NCBI GenBank assembly: GCA_029261835.1 | Contig: JAJDAO010000078.1 | Span: forward strand, 124,001-188,000 | Length of the DNA stretch: 64,000 nucleotides | DNA from: Deltaproteobacteria bacterium | GTDB lineage: Bacteria; Myxococcota_A; UBA9160; UBA4427 | Reading direction: 5' to 3' | The notes under the pieces: generated by a model | Database searches by the model: none | The model's input: only the letters and a program-made list of their open reading frames with translations | What the model was told of the DNA's origin: nothing | Shown here: positions 1 through 9,852 of the stretch, in pieces | Layout: each line of letters opens with the position of its first letter | Numbering within the stretch: position 1 is the first letter of the stretch | Program-made: the position numbers and the translations under genes

Positions 1-550
1 CGTCGCGCCACACCACGGGGGCCAGCTCCCGAGCACGTTCGAGATACAGCACTCCGTCCTGCCCACGTCCCGCGGAATGCAGGGCTCGACCACGCAAGCC
101 GATCAGGTGGGCACTGACGCGCGGCCCCGCCAGCCCCTCTGTCTCGAAGAGGGCCGCCGCTTGGTCGAGCAACTCGATCGCTCCCCCCGAATCGCTGGCA
201 TCGAGACGGTGCCGAGCCAGGGCAAGGTAGGCGTAGGGGTTGGTCGGATCCACCTGGATCGCCCGCTCGTAGCCACCCTGAGCCTGCTCGGCCGCGCCGG
301 CTGCATCGGCTTCGAGACCCTGCGCGACGAGTCTGGTGGAGGCCCGACGTGCCGGATCTCCCTGTCCCACGACCTCGGAGAGCCGCATCGATTCGGCCCC
401 CCCGTAGCGGTGGCCTCGGCCGGTCATCCCGCAGCCCGCCAGCATGACGATCAGGCTGCAGTGAAGCACGACCACACATGCGAGCGCGACGAGAGCCCGA
501 CCGCTCCTGCGCCCGGATCCGCCTGTAGAGGCTCCGCCATTCACCAGCAT
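1..550 (-). CDS. TPR-containing lipoprotein, C-terminus cut by the window edge
   Basis: Reading the minus strand from an ATG at 550 gives 183 codons open to the window edge, so the C-terminus is missing. An N-terminal hydrophobic stretch (about residues 18-39) ends in a lipobox-like VMLAGCG, which predicts lipidation and membrane anchoring. The rest is alanine-rich helical repeat sequence with TPR character (YERAIQVDPTNPYAYLALA at about residues 85-103, followed by a second helix pair). The start lies 25 bp after the PBP1B stop on the same strand, so the two are probably cotranscribed. TPR lipoproteins near PBP1B can act as synthase activators, but that role here is inference. A GTG at 544 is an alternative start. 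Confidence 0.75.
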   Translation of the reverse strand, partial: MLVNGGASTGGSGRRSGRALVALACVVVLHCSLIVMLAGCGMTGRGHRYGGAESMRLSEVVGQGDPARRASTRLVAQGLEADAAGAAEQAQGGYERAIQVDPTNPYAYLALARHRLDASDSGGAIELLDQAAALFETEGLAGPRVSAHLIGLRGRALHSAGRGQDGVLYLERARELAPVVWRD

Positions 551-575
551 CACTCCGCGTCGGGTATTCGTGCGC

Positions 576-3098
576 TCACCGTCCGAACAATCCTTTGAGG
601 GTACGGCGAAAGAAGCCGGGCCGCCTGTCGCGATCGCGCACCGCCGCGCCCGGCGGACAGGTCTCGACGGGTGCGGTGCCGCGAACGAAGAGCTCGCGCC
701 GATGCTGCGGACATCCGCGTAGTGCTCGCGCCCCACTCAGCGGATCGATCTCGACCTCCTCGATGCCGGCAGGCCGCCGGAAGGCACCCCGAACGCGACT
801 GCCGACGACCTCCTTCATGAAGTCCGTCCAGATGGGCAGGGCCCCATAGCTGCTCGGTCGACCAATGCTCCTCGGCTCGTCGTACCCGAGCCAGACCACG
901 GCCACGAGCTCGGGCGTGAAGCCGACGAACCAAAGGTCGTACTCCTCGTCCGTGGTACCCGTCTTACCCGCGATCGGTCCCGTCAGCCCGCTGGCGCGCA
1001 CGCGAGCGGCGGTGCCCCGATCGACGACGCCCTCGAGCAGCGAAACGGCAAGATATGCGGTGGCGGGATCGAGCACTGAGACCGAGCCCTCCAACGGGCG
1101 ATTCTCATGCGCCATGCCGCCCGCCTCCACGACGTCGACGAAGGTTCGCGGAGTCGGACGACGGCCGCCGTTGGCCAACGTCGCGTAGGCACGTGCGATT
1201 TCAATCGGGGAGACCTCTGCGGTCCCCAGTGCGAGGCTGGGAACCCGGGGCAGGGGGCTCGAGATCCCGAGTGCGTGCGCCATGGTGATGATGCGATCGA
1301 CCCCCACATGCTGTGCCAGACGAGCGGCCGGTACATTGAGCGAGCGCTCGATGGCCTCGCGAAGCGAGACAACACCTCGAAACGAGTGGTCGTAGTTCTC
1401 GGGGCTCCAAGTCCCGGCTGGTGTGTCGACAACGAGGGGCGCGTCTTCGAGCTGACTCGCGAGCGTAGCCGCAGGTCCGCTCGTGGGATCGAGCGCCGCC
1501 ACGTAGACAAAGGGCTTGAAGACGCTGCCGACCTGCCGCCGTGCCTGGGTGCAGCGGTTGAACTGCGAAGCGCCGTAATCGCGTCCGCCCACCAGCGCCA
1601 GCACTTCTCCCGTCTGAGGCCGTAGGGCGAGCAGGCAGCCCTGGAGCCGGTCTCGAGACTCCACGTCGTCGGAGACCCTTCCCTCAACGCGCTCGAGGCC
1701 GGCTCTCAGAGCTCGCGCGGCGGCGCGCTGCATACGCGGATCCAACGTGGAGTAGATGCGCAGCCCCTCCGAGGCCAGCACCGCCTCGTCGTAGACCTCG
1801 GGAAGCTGCTGACTGAGGGCGTCGAGGAAGTAGCGAACCTCGCCCGACTCCGGACTCACCGCCGCCACGCGGAGCGGCTCGGCGACAGCACGCGAGAGCT
1901 CGCGATCGTCGATGTGCCCCTGCTCGTGCATGAGCTCGAGCACCAGATCTCGGCGGGCCGTCGCCCGTTCGGGACGACGGTGGGGGGAGATGCCGTTGGG
2001 GCTCTGGATGATGGCGGCGATGAGCGCCGACTCCGCCACGCTGAGATCGGTCGCCGATTTCCCGAAGTAGAGCCGCGCGGCCTCGCCCACGCCGTGCACC
2101 GCTGTCGAGCCACGTTGGCCCAGATAGATCTCGTTCAGGTAGGCCTCGAGAATCTCCTCCTTCCCGTAACGAGCCTCGACGATCAGCGCCATCACCGCCT
2201 CGCGCCCCTTGCGTTCGAGCGTCCGCTCCGGCGTGAGGAAGAAGTTCTTGACGAGCTGCTGGGTGAGGGTGCTGCCCCCCTGCTCAATACGGCCGGCTCT
2301 CAGATTGGCCAACAGCGCACCCACGACACGCCGCACATCCACCCCGTGGTGGCGCTCGAAGCGCCGGTCTTCCACCGCGTAGATGGCGTTGACCAGGTGT
2401 CGCGGCACCTGATCGAGCATCACGAGATCGCGCTGTTCGCGATTGGAGCCGAGAAAGGCGCTGACGGGCTCGGGCTCGAGCACCACCACATCGACGGCCG
2501 AGTAGTCCTGAAGATCCACCACCTGCTGGATGACTCCCTCGCCCAGGCGAAGGACGAGCCTGCGAGCCGGCTCGGGGCGCAGCGGATGGTCGAAAGCGCG
2601 CAGGTGGACGCGCAGCTCGCCGGGTCGCCACTCGAAGCGGCCGGCGGCCAACTCGCCCCCCTCCGGCTGCTCGCGGTAGCCCAGCCGCAGCAGCCAGCCC
2701 GACAGATCGATCCGCTGCCAATCCATTCCGGGGTAGACCACGAGCGGAGCGGAGTAGACCTTCGAGGGCACGGCGAATCGTCGGCCCTCGAAACGCGCAA
2801 CCACCAGGCGGTCGAGATCGAGCACCCAGCTCGACAACCAGAGCCCCAGCGCGAATGCTCCGACGGCGACGAAACGAGCGAGCCATCGCAATCCGCCGAT
2901 CAGCCGCGTCCGCCGCGCCTCAGCGCGGCGACGAAGCGTACGGCCAGCAGATCGCTGGGCCGTTTTCTTCCCGCCCTTCTTGCCCGTCGTGCGCCCTCCG
3001 CCGGTCTTGCCGCCGGTCACGCGTTTGCCCGCCGACGCCTTGCGTGCGCGGCCCTTGGAACCGGCCCTCTTCTTCGCCCCGGCCTTCTTCCCAATCAC
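576..3098 (-). CDS. mrcB: Penicillin-binding protein 1B-type bifunctional peptidoglycan synthase
   Basis: Inner-membrane class A PBP of 840 aa, the usual size, which polymerises and crosslinks peptidoglycan. A Lys/Arg-rich cytoplasmic tail (residues 1-66) precedes one membrane segment (about 72-92) and a UB2H-like region. The GT51 glycosyltransferase domain shows EDRRFERHHGVD and GGSTLTQQLVKN. The transpeptidase domain has the catalytic SVFKPF (SxxK), the SLN motif in ERSLNVPAA, and KTGTT. The start is a GTG with no strong ribosome-binding site. It diverges from argH across about 290 bp and is followed closely by a TPR lipoprotein. Family assignment is firm; 1B rather than 1A rests on the basic N-terminus and UB2H-like insert. 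Confidence 0.95.
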   Translation of the reverse strand: MIGKKAGAKKRAGSKGRARKASAGKRVTGGKTGGGRTTGKKGGKKTAQRSAGRTLRRRAEARRTRLIGGLRWLARFVAVGAFALGLWLSSWVLDLDRLVVARFEGRRFAVPSKVYSAPLVVYPGMDWQRIDLSGWLLRLGYREQPEGGELAAGRFEWRPGELRVHLRAFDHPLRPEPARRLVLRLGEGVIQQVVDLQDYSAVDVVVLEPEPVSAFLGSNREQRDLVMLDQVPRHLVNAIYAVEDRRFERHHGVDVRRVVGALLANLRAGRIEQGGSTLTQQLVKNFFLTPERTLERKGREAVMALIVEARYGKEEILEAYLNEIYLGQRGSTAVHGVGEAARLYFGKSATDLSVAESALIAAIIQSPNGISPHRRPERATARRDLVLELMHEQGHIDDRELSRAVAEPLRVAAVSPESGEVRYFLDALSQQLPEVYDEAVLASEGLRIYSTLDPRMQRAAARALRAGLERVEGRVSDDVESRDRLQGCLLALRPQTGEVLALVGGRDYGASQFNRCTQARRQVGSVFKPFVYVAALDPTSGPAATLASQLEDAPLVVDTPAGTWSPENYDHSFRGVVSLREAIERSLNVPAARLAQHVGVDRIITMAHALGISSPLPRVPSLALGTAEVSPIEIARAYATLANGGRRPTPRTFVDVVEAGGMAHENRPLEGSVSVLDPATAYLAVSLLEGVVDRGTAARVRASGLTGPIAGKTGTTDEEYDLWFVGFTPELVAVVWLGYDEPRSIGRPSSYGALPIWTDFMKEVVGSRVRGAFRRPAGIEEVEIDPLSGARALRGCPQHRRELFVRGTAPVETCPPGAAVRDRDRRPGFFRRTLKGLFGR

Positions 3099-3391
3099 CA
3101 GCCCACTCTACGCGTGCGCGGTCGGCACCACTCTTGGACACAGCAGCCAACACCGCGGTTCAACTCGCGCCCCCTCGCGCGACCCCGAACTTCCCGGCGA
3201 GAAGGCTAGCCGTTCGGCCGGAAAGTCCACCGTCGCAACGAGAGCGCGTCCGCGGCCCAATGGCAAGTCGCGCGATCGAGGCGTCGCGGCGAATTCACGT
3301 CGTTCGCGCCGCGTTTTCCCGCTGCCGGTCGAGCCTCGACCGACTTGGTTCGTCCTTGTGAATCGTCTGCGAAACCGCGAGATTACCGTCT

Positions 3392-4831
3392 ATGACGAGC
3401 GAACGAGCAAAGGCGGATCAGGGCACGAAGCTCTGGGGCGGGCGCTTCAGCCAGGCCACAGACGCCGCGGTCGAACGGTTCAGCGCCTCGATTCACTTCG
3501 ACAGCGCGTTGGCGCGCTACGACGTGCGCGGCTCGATCGCCCACGCGCGCATGTTGGGACGCACCGAATTGATCTCCCAGGCGGACGTCGAAACGCTGGT
3601 GCAAGGCCTCGAGAAGATCCTGCACGAGATCGAGGCGGGCGAGTTCCCGTTCGACCCGGCGCTGGAAGACATCCACATGAACATCGAGGCGCGATTGCGC
3701 GAGCGGGTGGGCGCGGTGGCGGGCCGGCTCCATACCGGCCGCTCGCGCAACGATCAGGTGGCGACCGATCTGGCGCTCTTCCTGCGCGACGCCTGTCTCG
3801 CGAGTCAGCACGGGCTGCTGGCGCTGCGCCAAGTGCTGGTCCGGCGGGCCCGAGAACACGTCGACACGATTCTGCCCGGCTACACGCACCTGCAGCGCGC
3901 GCAGCCCGTTCGGCTGGCCCACCACTGGCTCGCCTTCGCCGAGGTGCTGGGGCGAGATTCCGGCCGCTTTGCAGACGCGCGGGCGCGCCTTGCCCGCTGT
4001 CCGCTCGGCGCGGGCGCGTTGGCGGGGTCGACTCTGCCACTGGATCGCCACGACACCGCGCAGGCGCTCGGCTTCGAGGCCCCCAGCCGCAATAGCATGG
4101 ACACCGTCGCAGCACGTGACAGCGCTCTCGAGTATCTCGCTGCCGCCGCCATCTGCATGGTGAACTTGTCGCGGCTCGCCGAGGAGCTGGTCATCTGGTC
4201 TAGTAGCGAGTTCGGCTTCGTCGAGCTCGCCGACGCGTACTCGACTGGCTCGAGCCTGATGCCGCAGAAGAAGAATCCGGATGTGCCCGAACTCGTGCGC
4301 GGCAAGTCCGGCCGGGCCGTGGGAAACCTGGTCTCGCTTCTCACCACCATGAAGGGTCTGCCGCTGACATACAATCGAGACATGCAGGAGGACAAGGAGC
4401 CGCTCTTCGATTCGGTCTCCACGCTGCGAGACTCACTCGACGTGATGGCGGGCGCGCTGGCGACGCTGCGCGTCAATCGCGCGCGCATGAGGGAGGCGGC
4501 CGACGACCCGATGCTGCTGGCGACCGATCTCGCCGAGGTGTTGGTGCGCGAGGGGGTTCCGTTCCGCGAGGCCCACGAGGCGGTGGGGCGTATCGTGGCG
4601 CATTGTCTCGCGAAGCAGGTCGACTTGCGGTCGCTCTCGCGCGACGAGCTGCGGCACTGGAGCCCGGCCTTTCCCGCCGCGGCGGGGGAGCTGCTCGACG
4701 TTGAGCAAAGCCTCGAACGGCGAGCCCTCGTCGGCGCGACCGCGCGCTCGAGTGTCGAGGAGGCGCTCGGCAGCATGGAAGAGGAGCTGGGCGAGGACGA
4801 GCGGCATTTGGCTGCGGAGAACGAGACATGA
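3392..4831 (+). CDS. argH: Argininosuccinate lyase
   Basis: Last step of arginine synthesis: argininosuccinate is split to arginine and fumarate in the cytosol. The 479 aa length fits the fumarase/aspartase superfamily. The N-terminus has LWGGRFSQATD. TGRSRNDQVATDLALF and GYTHLQRAQPVRLAHHW carry active-site residues, and the family signature GSSLMPQKKNPDVPELVRGK holds the flexible catalytic Ser loop. The stop overlaps the ATG of the lptM-like gene by 4 bp. This makes argH the first gene of an argH-lptM-dapF-dapA-dapB operon. Confidence 0.97.
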   Translation: MTSERAKADQGTKLWGGRFSQATDAAVERFSASIHFDSALARYDVRGSIAHARMLGRTELISQADVETLVQGLEKILHEIEAGEFPFDPALEDIHMNIEARLRERVGAVAGRLHTGRSRNDQVATDLALFLRDACLASQHGLLALRQVLVRRAREHVDTILPGYTHLQRAQPVRLAHHWLAFAEVLGRDSGRFADARARLARCPLGAGALAGSTLPLDRHDTAQALGFEAPSRNSMDTVAARDSALEYLAAAAICMVNLSRLAEELVIWSSSEFGFVELADAYSTGSSLMPQKKNPDVPELVRGKSGRAVGNLVSLLTTMKGLPLTYNRDMQEDKEPLFDSVSTLRDSLDVMAGALATLRVNRARMREAADDPMLLATDLAEVLVREGVPFREAHEAVGRIVAHCLAKQVDLRSLSRDELRHWSPAFPAAAGELLDVEQSLERRALVGATARSSVEEALGSMEEELGEDERHLAAENET

Positions 4832-5019
4832 CGCAGCACCCTGGTGCGCGTGCCTTCCTCGCCAGCAGCAGCGTCGCGCTGCTGCTGGCGCTCGGCGCGA
4901 GCGGCTGTGGGCGCTACGGTCCGCCGGTCCGCCCGCCCGCGAGCGAGCAGCGGGCGGCGGAGCCCGAGGTCGACCAGGAGGACGAGCGCAAGGGCGCGAC
5001 GTCAGAGAGAGAACGATGA
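4828..5019 (+). CDS. lptM: LptM (YifL)-like small lipoprotein
   Basis: A 63 aa lipoprotein: an N-terminal hydrophobic segment (about residues 11-25) ends at ALGASGCG, followed by RYGPPVRPP. This is the short CGxxGPxxxP motif typical of LptM/YifL. In E. coli this outer-membrane lipoprotein helps mature the LptD/E lipopolysaccharide translocon, and yifL also lies directly upstream of dapF. The remainder is an acidic, low-complexity tail. It overlaps argH upstream (ATGA at 4828) and dapF downstream (ATGA at 5016), so it should be translationally coupled to both. Family by motif plus synteny; LPS-export function is inferred. Confidence 0.8.
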   Translation: MTQHPGARAFLASSSVALLLALGASGCGRYGPPVRPPASEQRAAEPEVDQEDERKGATSERER

Positions 5020-5909
5020 GCGAGCGGAAACTTCTCGAATTCACCAAGATGCACGGCGCGGGCAACGATTTCGTCGTGCTGGACGGCATCCGAGACCGCC
5101 TGCCGAGCGAGCTTGCTGCCTTCGCGAAACGCATCGCTGATCGGCACCTCGGCATCGGGTGCGATCAGGTTCTGGTCGTACGGGAGGCGAGGGCCGCTGA
5201 TTTCCGTATGGAGATCTTCAACCCCGACGGCTCTCAGGTGGAGATGTGCGCCAACGGTATCCGGGCGTTCTATAAGTACCTGCGCGATCGTCACCACACC
5301 GAGGCGGAGGAGATCGGTGTCGAGACCCTCTCGGGTGTGGTGCGGCCACGCTGGGCGGGCGACAACCGCGTGACGGTCGACATGGCGCACCCCGTTCTGG
5401 CTCCGGAAAAGATCCCGACGACACTCGGCTCGGGCCAGGGACCGGTCTTGGACGTGCTCCTGGACGTGCCGGCGGAGCTCAGCCTCGACGGCGGCGGGCG
5501 CGTGAGTCTGTCCTCCGTCTCCATGGGCAATCCCCATGCCGTGATTGAAGTACCGGACGTCGATCGGGCGCCGGTGCACGAACTCGGCAGCCTGATCGAG
5601 CACCACCCCGCCTTCCCGAATCGCGTGAACGTCGAGTTCGTCGAGCTGCTCGATCGCGGGCGCCTGCGCCAGCGGACTTGGGAACGGGGCACCGGAGAGA
5701 CGCTCGCCTGCGGCAGCGGCGCTTGCGCCGTCGCGGTCACCTGTATGCTGCGGGGTTCAGTCGACCGAAGCGTCGTGATCTCGCTGCGAGGCGGCGAACT
5801 CGAGATCGAGTGGCTAAGTGATGACGCGCACGTCTTCCTCACGGGACCCGCGGCCGAGGTCTTCAGCGGCCAGATCGAGCTCGCGACCGGCGAGGAGCTG
5901 GAGGGCTAG
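5016..5909 (+). CDS. dapF: Diaminopimelate epimerase
   Basis: Interconverts LL- and meso-diaminopimelate for lysine and peptidoglycan synthesis, without a cofactor. The ATG at 5016 overlaps the lptM stop and gives 297 aa starting MSERKLLEFTKMHGAGNDF, the usual N-terminus. An open frame extends upstream but only as a shadow of argH and lptM. The two catalytic cysteines are visible: one in NPDGSQVEMCANGIRAF and one in GTGETLACGSGACAVAV. It is 3 bp upstream of dapA, in one operon with dapA and dapB. Confidence 0.97.
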   Translation: MSERKLLEFTKMHGAGNDFVVLDGIRDRLPSELAAFAKRIADRHLGIGCDQVLVVREARAADFRMEIFNPDGSQVEMCANGIRAFYKYLRDRHHTEAEEIGVETLSGVVRPRWAGDNRVTVDMAHPVLAPEKIPTTLGSGQGPVLDVLLDVPAELSLDGGGRVSLSSVSMGNPHAVIEVPDVDRAPVHELGSLIEHHPAFPNRVNVEFVELLDRGRLRQRTWERGTGETLACGSGACAVAVTCMLRGSVDRSVVISLRGGELEIEWLSDDAHVFLTGPAAEVFSGQIELATGEELEG

Positions 5910-5912
5910 GGC

Positions 5913-6788
5913 ATGTTCGAAGGAATCCTCACGGCGCTCGTGACACCCTTTCGGGCGGGCGGAGTCGACGAGAAGGCACTCCGCGATCTGGTCGACTTCC
6001 AGATCGAGGCCGGTGTATCGGGGCTCGTGCCGTGCGGCTCGACCGGTGAATCCGCGACGCTCTCCCACAGCGAGCACCAGCGCGTCGTGGAGATTGTCGT
6101 GGCCGCCAGCGCGGGAAGAGTCCCGGTCGTCGCGGGTACGGGATCGAACTCGACGCGTGAAGCCGTCGCCCTCACGCGACACGCGAAGGAGGCGGGGGCC
6201 GACGGGGCACTGCTCCTCTCGCCCTACTACAACAAGCCGACACAGCAGGGAATCTACGAGCACTATGCCAGCATCGCGCGCGAGACGGCCTTCCCATTGC
6301 TGGTCTACAATATTCCCGGACGCACGGCCTCGAATATCGCGCCTGAGACAGTCGCGCGACTGGCAGAGCTCGATCATATAGTTGGCATCAAGGAAGCCTG
6401 CGGCAACATTGACCAGATCGCGCACGTCGTGGCCCGCTGTCCGGCTGATTTCGATGTGCTCTCGGGCGACGACTCCTTCACGCTTCCTTTGCTCGCTGTC
6501 GGGGGCAAGGGCTGTATCTCGACTACATCCAATGTGGCGCCCCGCGAGATGTGCGAACTGGTGAGCGCCTTCGCGTCGGGCGACATCGCACGCGCGCAGC
6601 AGGTCCACTACCAACTGCTGCCGCTCTTCGACGTTCTCTTCTGCGAGACCAATCCCATTCCGCTGAAGGCCGCGCTCCACCTGGCGGGCCGGATCGACGA
6701 GGAGATCCGCCTGCCGCTGACACCCCTCACCGAGGCCAACCGCGAGCGGCTGCAGCTCGTACTCAAGGACGTGGGGATCCTTCAGTGA
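5913..6788 (+). CDS. dapA: 4-hydroxy-tetrahydrodipicolinate synthase
   Basis: Condenses pyruvate with aspartate semialdehyde, the first committed step of diaminopimelate synthesis. The 291 aa TIM barrel has CGSTGESATL near residue 45 (the GSTGE pyruvate-binding motif), the catalytic Tyr in LLVYNIPGRTASN, and the Schiff-base Lys in VGIKEACGN. It starts MFEGILTALVTPF at an ATG 3 bp after dapF. Its stop overlaps the GTG of dapB (GTGA). A divergent member of the same superfamily occurs at 37.7 kb. Confidence 0.97.
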   Translation: MFEGILTALVTPFRAGGVDEKALRDLVDFQIEAGVSGLVPCGSTGESATLSHSEHQRVVEIVVAASAGRVPVVAGTGSNSTREAVALTRHAKEAGADGALLLSPYYNKPTQQGIYEHYASIARETAFPLLVYNIPGRTASNIAPETVARLAELDHIVGIKEACGNIDQIAHVVARCPADFDVLSGDDSFTLPLLAVGGKGCISTTSNVAPREMCELVSAFASGDIARAQQVHYQLLPLFDVLFCETNPIPLKAALHLAGRIDEEIRLPLTPLTEANRERLQLVLKDVGILQ

Positions 6789-7579
6789 GTGGCAGCAGCG
6801 TGCCGGTCCTCGTGGTGGGCGCGTGTGGGCGGATGGGCGAACGCGTACGGAGCGGCCTGAAGGAGCACGAACGGCTGAGGCTGGCCGGCGCGCTCGAGGC
6901 GCCGCGTCATGCCGAGCTGGGACGCGAGATCGAGCCGGGCGTCACCTTGAGCGACGACGTCGACGCAGCGCTCGATGGCTGTCAGGTCGCGATCGACTTC
7001 ACGACGCCCGCGGCGACGCTCGCGAACGTACGGGCCGCTGCAGCAGCCGGCGTGGCGTACGTGACCGGAACCACCGGGTTCAGCGAGGAGCAGAAGAGAG
7101 AGCTCGCGGAGCTGGCAGGGAAGATTCCGCTCGTGCACGCGCCGAACTTCTCGCTCTCGGTAAACGTGCTGGGCTGGCTCGCACGCGAGGCAGCAAGGCG
7201 CCTCGGCGAGGACTTCGACGCCGAACTCTTCGAGCTCCACCACGCCGCCAAGCGCGACGCCCCGAGCGGTACGGCACTCTTTCTCGCGGAGGCAGTGGCG
7301 AGCGGCAGGGGCCAGCGCCTCGAAGACCATATCGTGCTCGAGCGGGCCGGGGAGACCGGTAGCCGGCCCGTGGGTGCGATCGGGGTCCAGACACTGCGGG
7401 GCGGCGACAACCCCGGTGAGCACACGGTCCTGTTCATCGGGCACGGCGAACGCTTGGAGCTGGCGCACCGATCCTCCACCCGCGATCACTTCGCGAGAGG
7501 TGCGCTCCGAGCCGCGTCCTGGTTGGTGGGTCGCGCCCCCGGTCTCTATCCGATCGAGCAAGTACTGGGCCTCGAATAG
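6785..7579 (+). CDS. dapB: 4-hydroxy-tetrahydrodipicolinate reductase
   Basis: NAD(P)H-dependent reductase that follows DapA in lysine synthesis. The GTG at 6785 overlaps the dapA stop by 4 bp and gives 264 aa; the longer upstream frame is a shadow of dapA. Visible motifs are the dinucleotide-binding GACGRMG near the N-terminus, TGTTGFSEEQ, and the family signature ELHHAAKRDAPSGTA with catalytic His and Lys. It is the last gene of the argH-lptM-dapFAB operon and runs into a bidirectional terminator. Confidence 0.96.
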   Translation: MSGSSVPVLVVGACGRMGERVRSGLKEHERLRLAGALEAPRHAELGREIEPGVTLSDDVDAALDGCQVAIDFTTPAATLANVRAAAAAGVAYVTGTTGFSEEQKRELAELAGKIPLVHAPNFSLSVNVLGWLAREAARRLGEDFDAELFELHHAAKRDAPSGTALFLAEAVASGRGQRLEDHIVLERAGETGSRPVGAIGVQTLRGGDNPGEHTVLFIGHGERLELAHRSSTRDHFARGALRAASWLVGRAPGLYPIEQVLGLE

Positions 7580-7624
7580 CCCCACGCACGCGACGGACGG
7601 AGCGGGCAAGCCCGTGCGAGAAGA

Positions 7625-7651
7625 ACAGGAGGCGCCAGAGGCGCCTCCTGT
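7625..7651. terminator. Bidirectional intrinsic terminator between dapB and glnA
   Basis: A perfect 12-bp inverted repeat (ACAGGAGGCGCC, loop AGA, then its complement) lies between the convergent dapB and glnA stops. A pyrimidine-rich TCTCTCTCC follows on the plus strand. It can end transcription from both operons. Confidence 0.8.
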
Positions 7652-7663
7652 CTCTCTCCAGAT

Positions 7664-9079
<1,416 letters not shown>

Positions 9080-9129
9080 TGATCCTTCCTCGTCAGGCCC
9101 AGCGCCACTCGGCCAATCTGGGTGTGGTG

Positions 9130-9468
9130 TCAGACCGCATCCGGGCCGCGTTCACCGGTCCGGATGCGAATCGCCTCCTCCATGGGGAGTACGAAGATCT
9201 TGCCATCGCCGATACGGCCCGTGTTGGCCGAATCCACGATGACGTCGATTACTTTGTCCGCCAGCTCGTCCGCAACGGCGATCTCGAGTTTGATCTTCGG
9301 CAGGAAGTCGACCACGTACTCGGCTCCGCGGTAGAGCTCGGTGTGGCCCTTCTGCCGTCCGAAACCCTTCACCTCGCTGACCGTCAGGCCCTGAATCCCA
9401 ATGCCGTGCAGGGCCTCCTTGACCTCGTCGAGCTTGAATGGCTTGATGATCGCTTCGATCTTCTTCAT
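9130..9468 (-). CDS. glnB: PII nitrogen-regulatory signal transducer
   Basis: A 112 aa trimeric sensor of 2-oxoglutarate, ATP/ADP and (through uridylylation) glutamine. The start chosen is the ATG at 9468 (MKKIEAIIKPFKLDEVKEAL); the longer open frame upstream has no PII homology. Tyr51 in the T-loop (ELYRGAEYVVDF) is the uridylylation site, and TGRIGDGKIFV is the C-terminal signature. It precedes glnA. The upstream element at 9510-9525 gives a 5' leader of about 30 nt with a GGAG ribosome-binding site. GlnB versus GlnK cannot be settled, but pairing with glnA rather than amtB favours GlnB. Confidence 0.96.
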   Translation of the reverse strand: MKKIEAIIKPFKLDEVKEALHGIGIQGLTVSEVKGFGRQKGHTELYRGAEYVVDFLPKIKLEIAVADELADKVIDVIVDSANTGRIGDGKIFVLPMEEAIRIRTGERGPDAV

Positions 9469-9509
9469 CGGGTCGGTTCTCCGCCGCCTGCTTGGGCGGC
9501 AGGGTCGTT

Positions 9510-9525
9510 TGCAGGTTTCGTTCCA
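9510..9525 (-). promoter_or_regulatory. Sigma-54-type promoter of glnB-glnA
   Basis: Read on the minus strand, the sequence is TGGAACGAAACCTGCA. This keeps the GG (-24) and GC (-12) doublets of the RpoN consensus TGGCACG-N4-TTGCW at exact spacing. Predicted transcription starts about 30 nt upstream of the glnB ATG. Nitrogen control of glnBA by RpoN and NtrC is well known; its use here is inferred from the motif and position. Confidence 0.7.
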
Positions 9526-9636
9526 CTTTGTCGCGGGCCGCAGGAGAGTCGCCTTGTCGACTGAGCGGCGCCTGAAGGACAAGAGCGCCCCACAGCGGGG
9601 GATTTCCGCCGATGCCTGCACAGCGGCTGGGCATGG

Positions 9637-9657
9637 GGTGCCCGCTCAGCGGGCACC
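9637..9657. repeat. Perfect palindrome between the two divergent sigma-54 promoters
   Basis: A 10-bp perfect inverted repeat (left arm GGTGCCCGCT, one central base) sits in the 384-bp gene-free interval between glnB and the Fis-type gene. An outer, interrupted GGCAT/ATGCC pair flanks it. The half-sites have the order GGTGC-GCACC, the reverse of the NtrC enhancer GCACC-N5-GGTGC, so it is not a standard NtrC site. It could be a regulator site or a hairpin. No coding sequence was seen in this interval. Confidence 0.5.
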
Positions 9658-9800
9658 GGCCTATGCCGGAGCGTGCGAGCGGCGGGGCGATCTGTCGGGA
9701 GGACTCACTCCGCCCTGATAGGAAGCGGGCTGGTCGACTGCGGATGTCCTGGCCCGCGATACAGACCCGCAGCTCCGGGAGCTCGACTCCCGCTGGAGTT

Positions 9801-9816
9801 TGGAACGCCGCTTGCA
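9801..9816 (+). promoter_or_regulatory. Sigma-54-type promoter of the Fis-type regulator gene
   Basis: TGGAACGCCGCTTGCA matches the RpoN consensus at 15 of 16 positions counting N4, with GG and GC doublets in register. The expected transcript start is about 9826. That is just past an in-frame ATG at 9823, which helps choose the later GTG (9853) as the start codon. Confidence 0.75.
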
Positions 9817-9852
9817 TTGACAATGTCGACTTGCGACGGAGGACACAGCGCT

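Noticed and set aside
1914..3209. 431-codon plus-strand open frame
   Set aside because: Antisense to PBP1B, with no motifs. GC-rich genes create long shadow frames.
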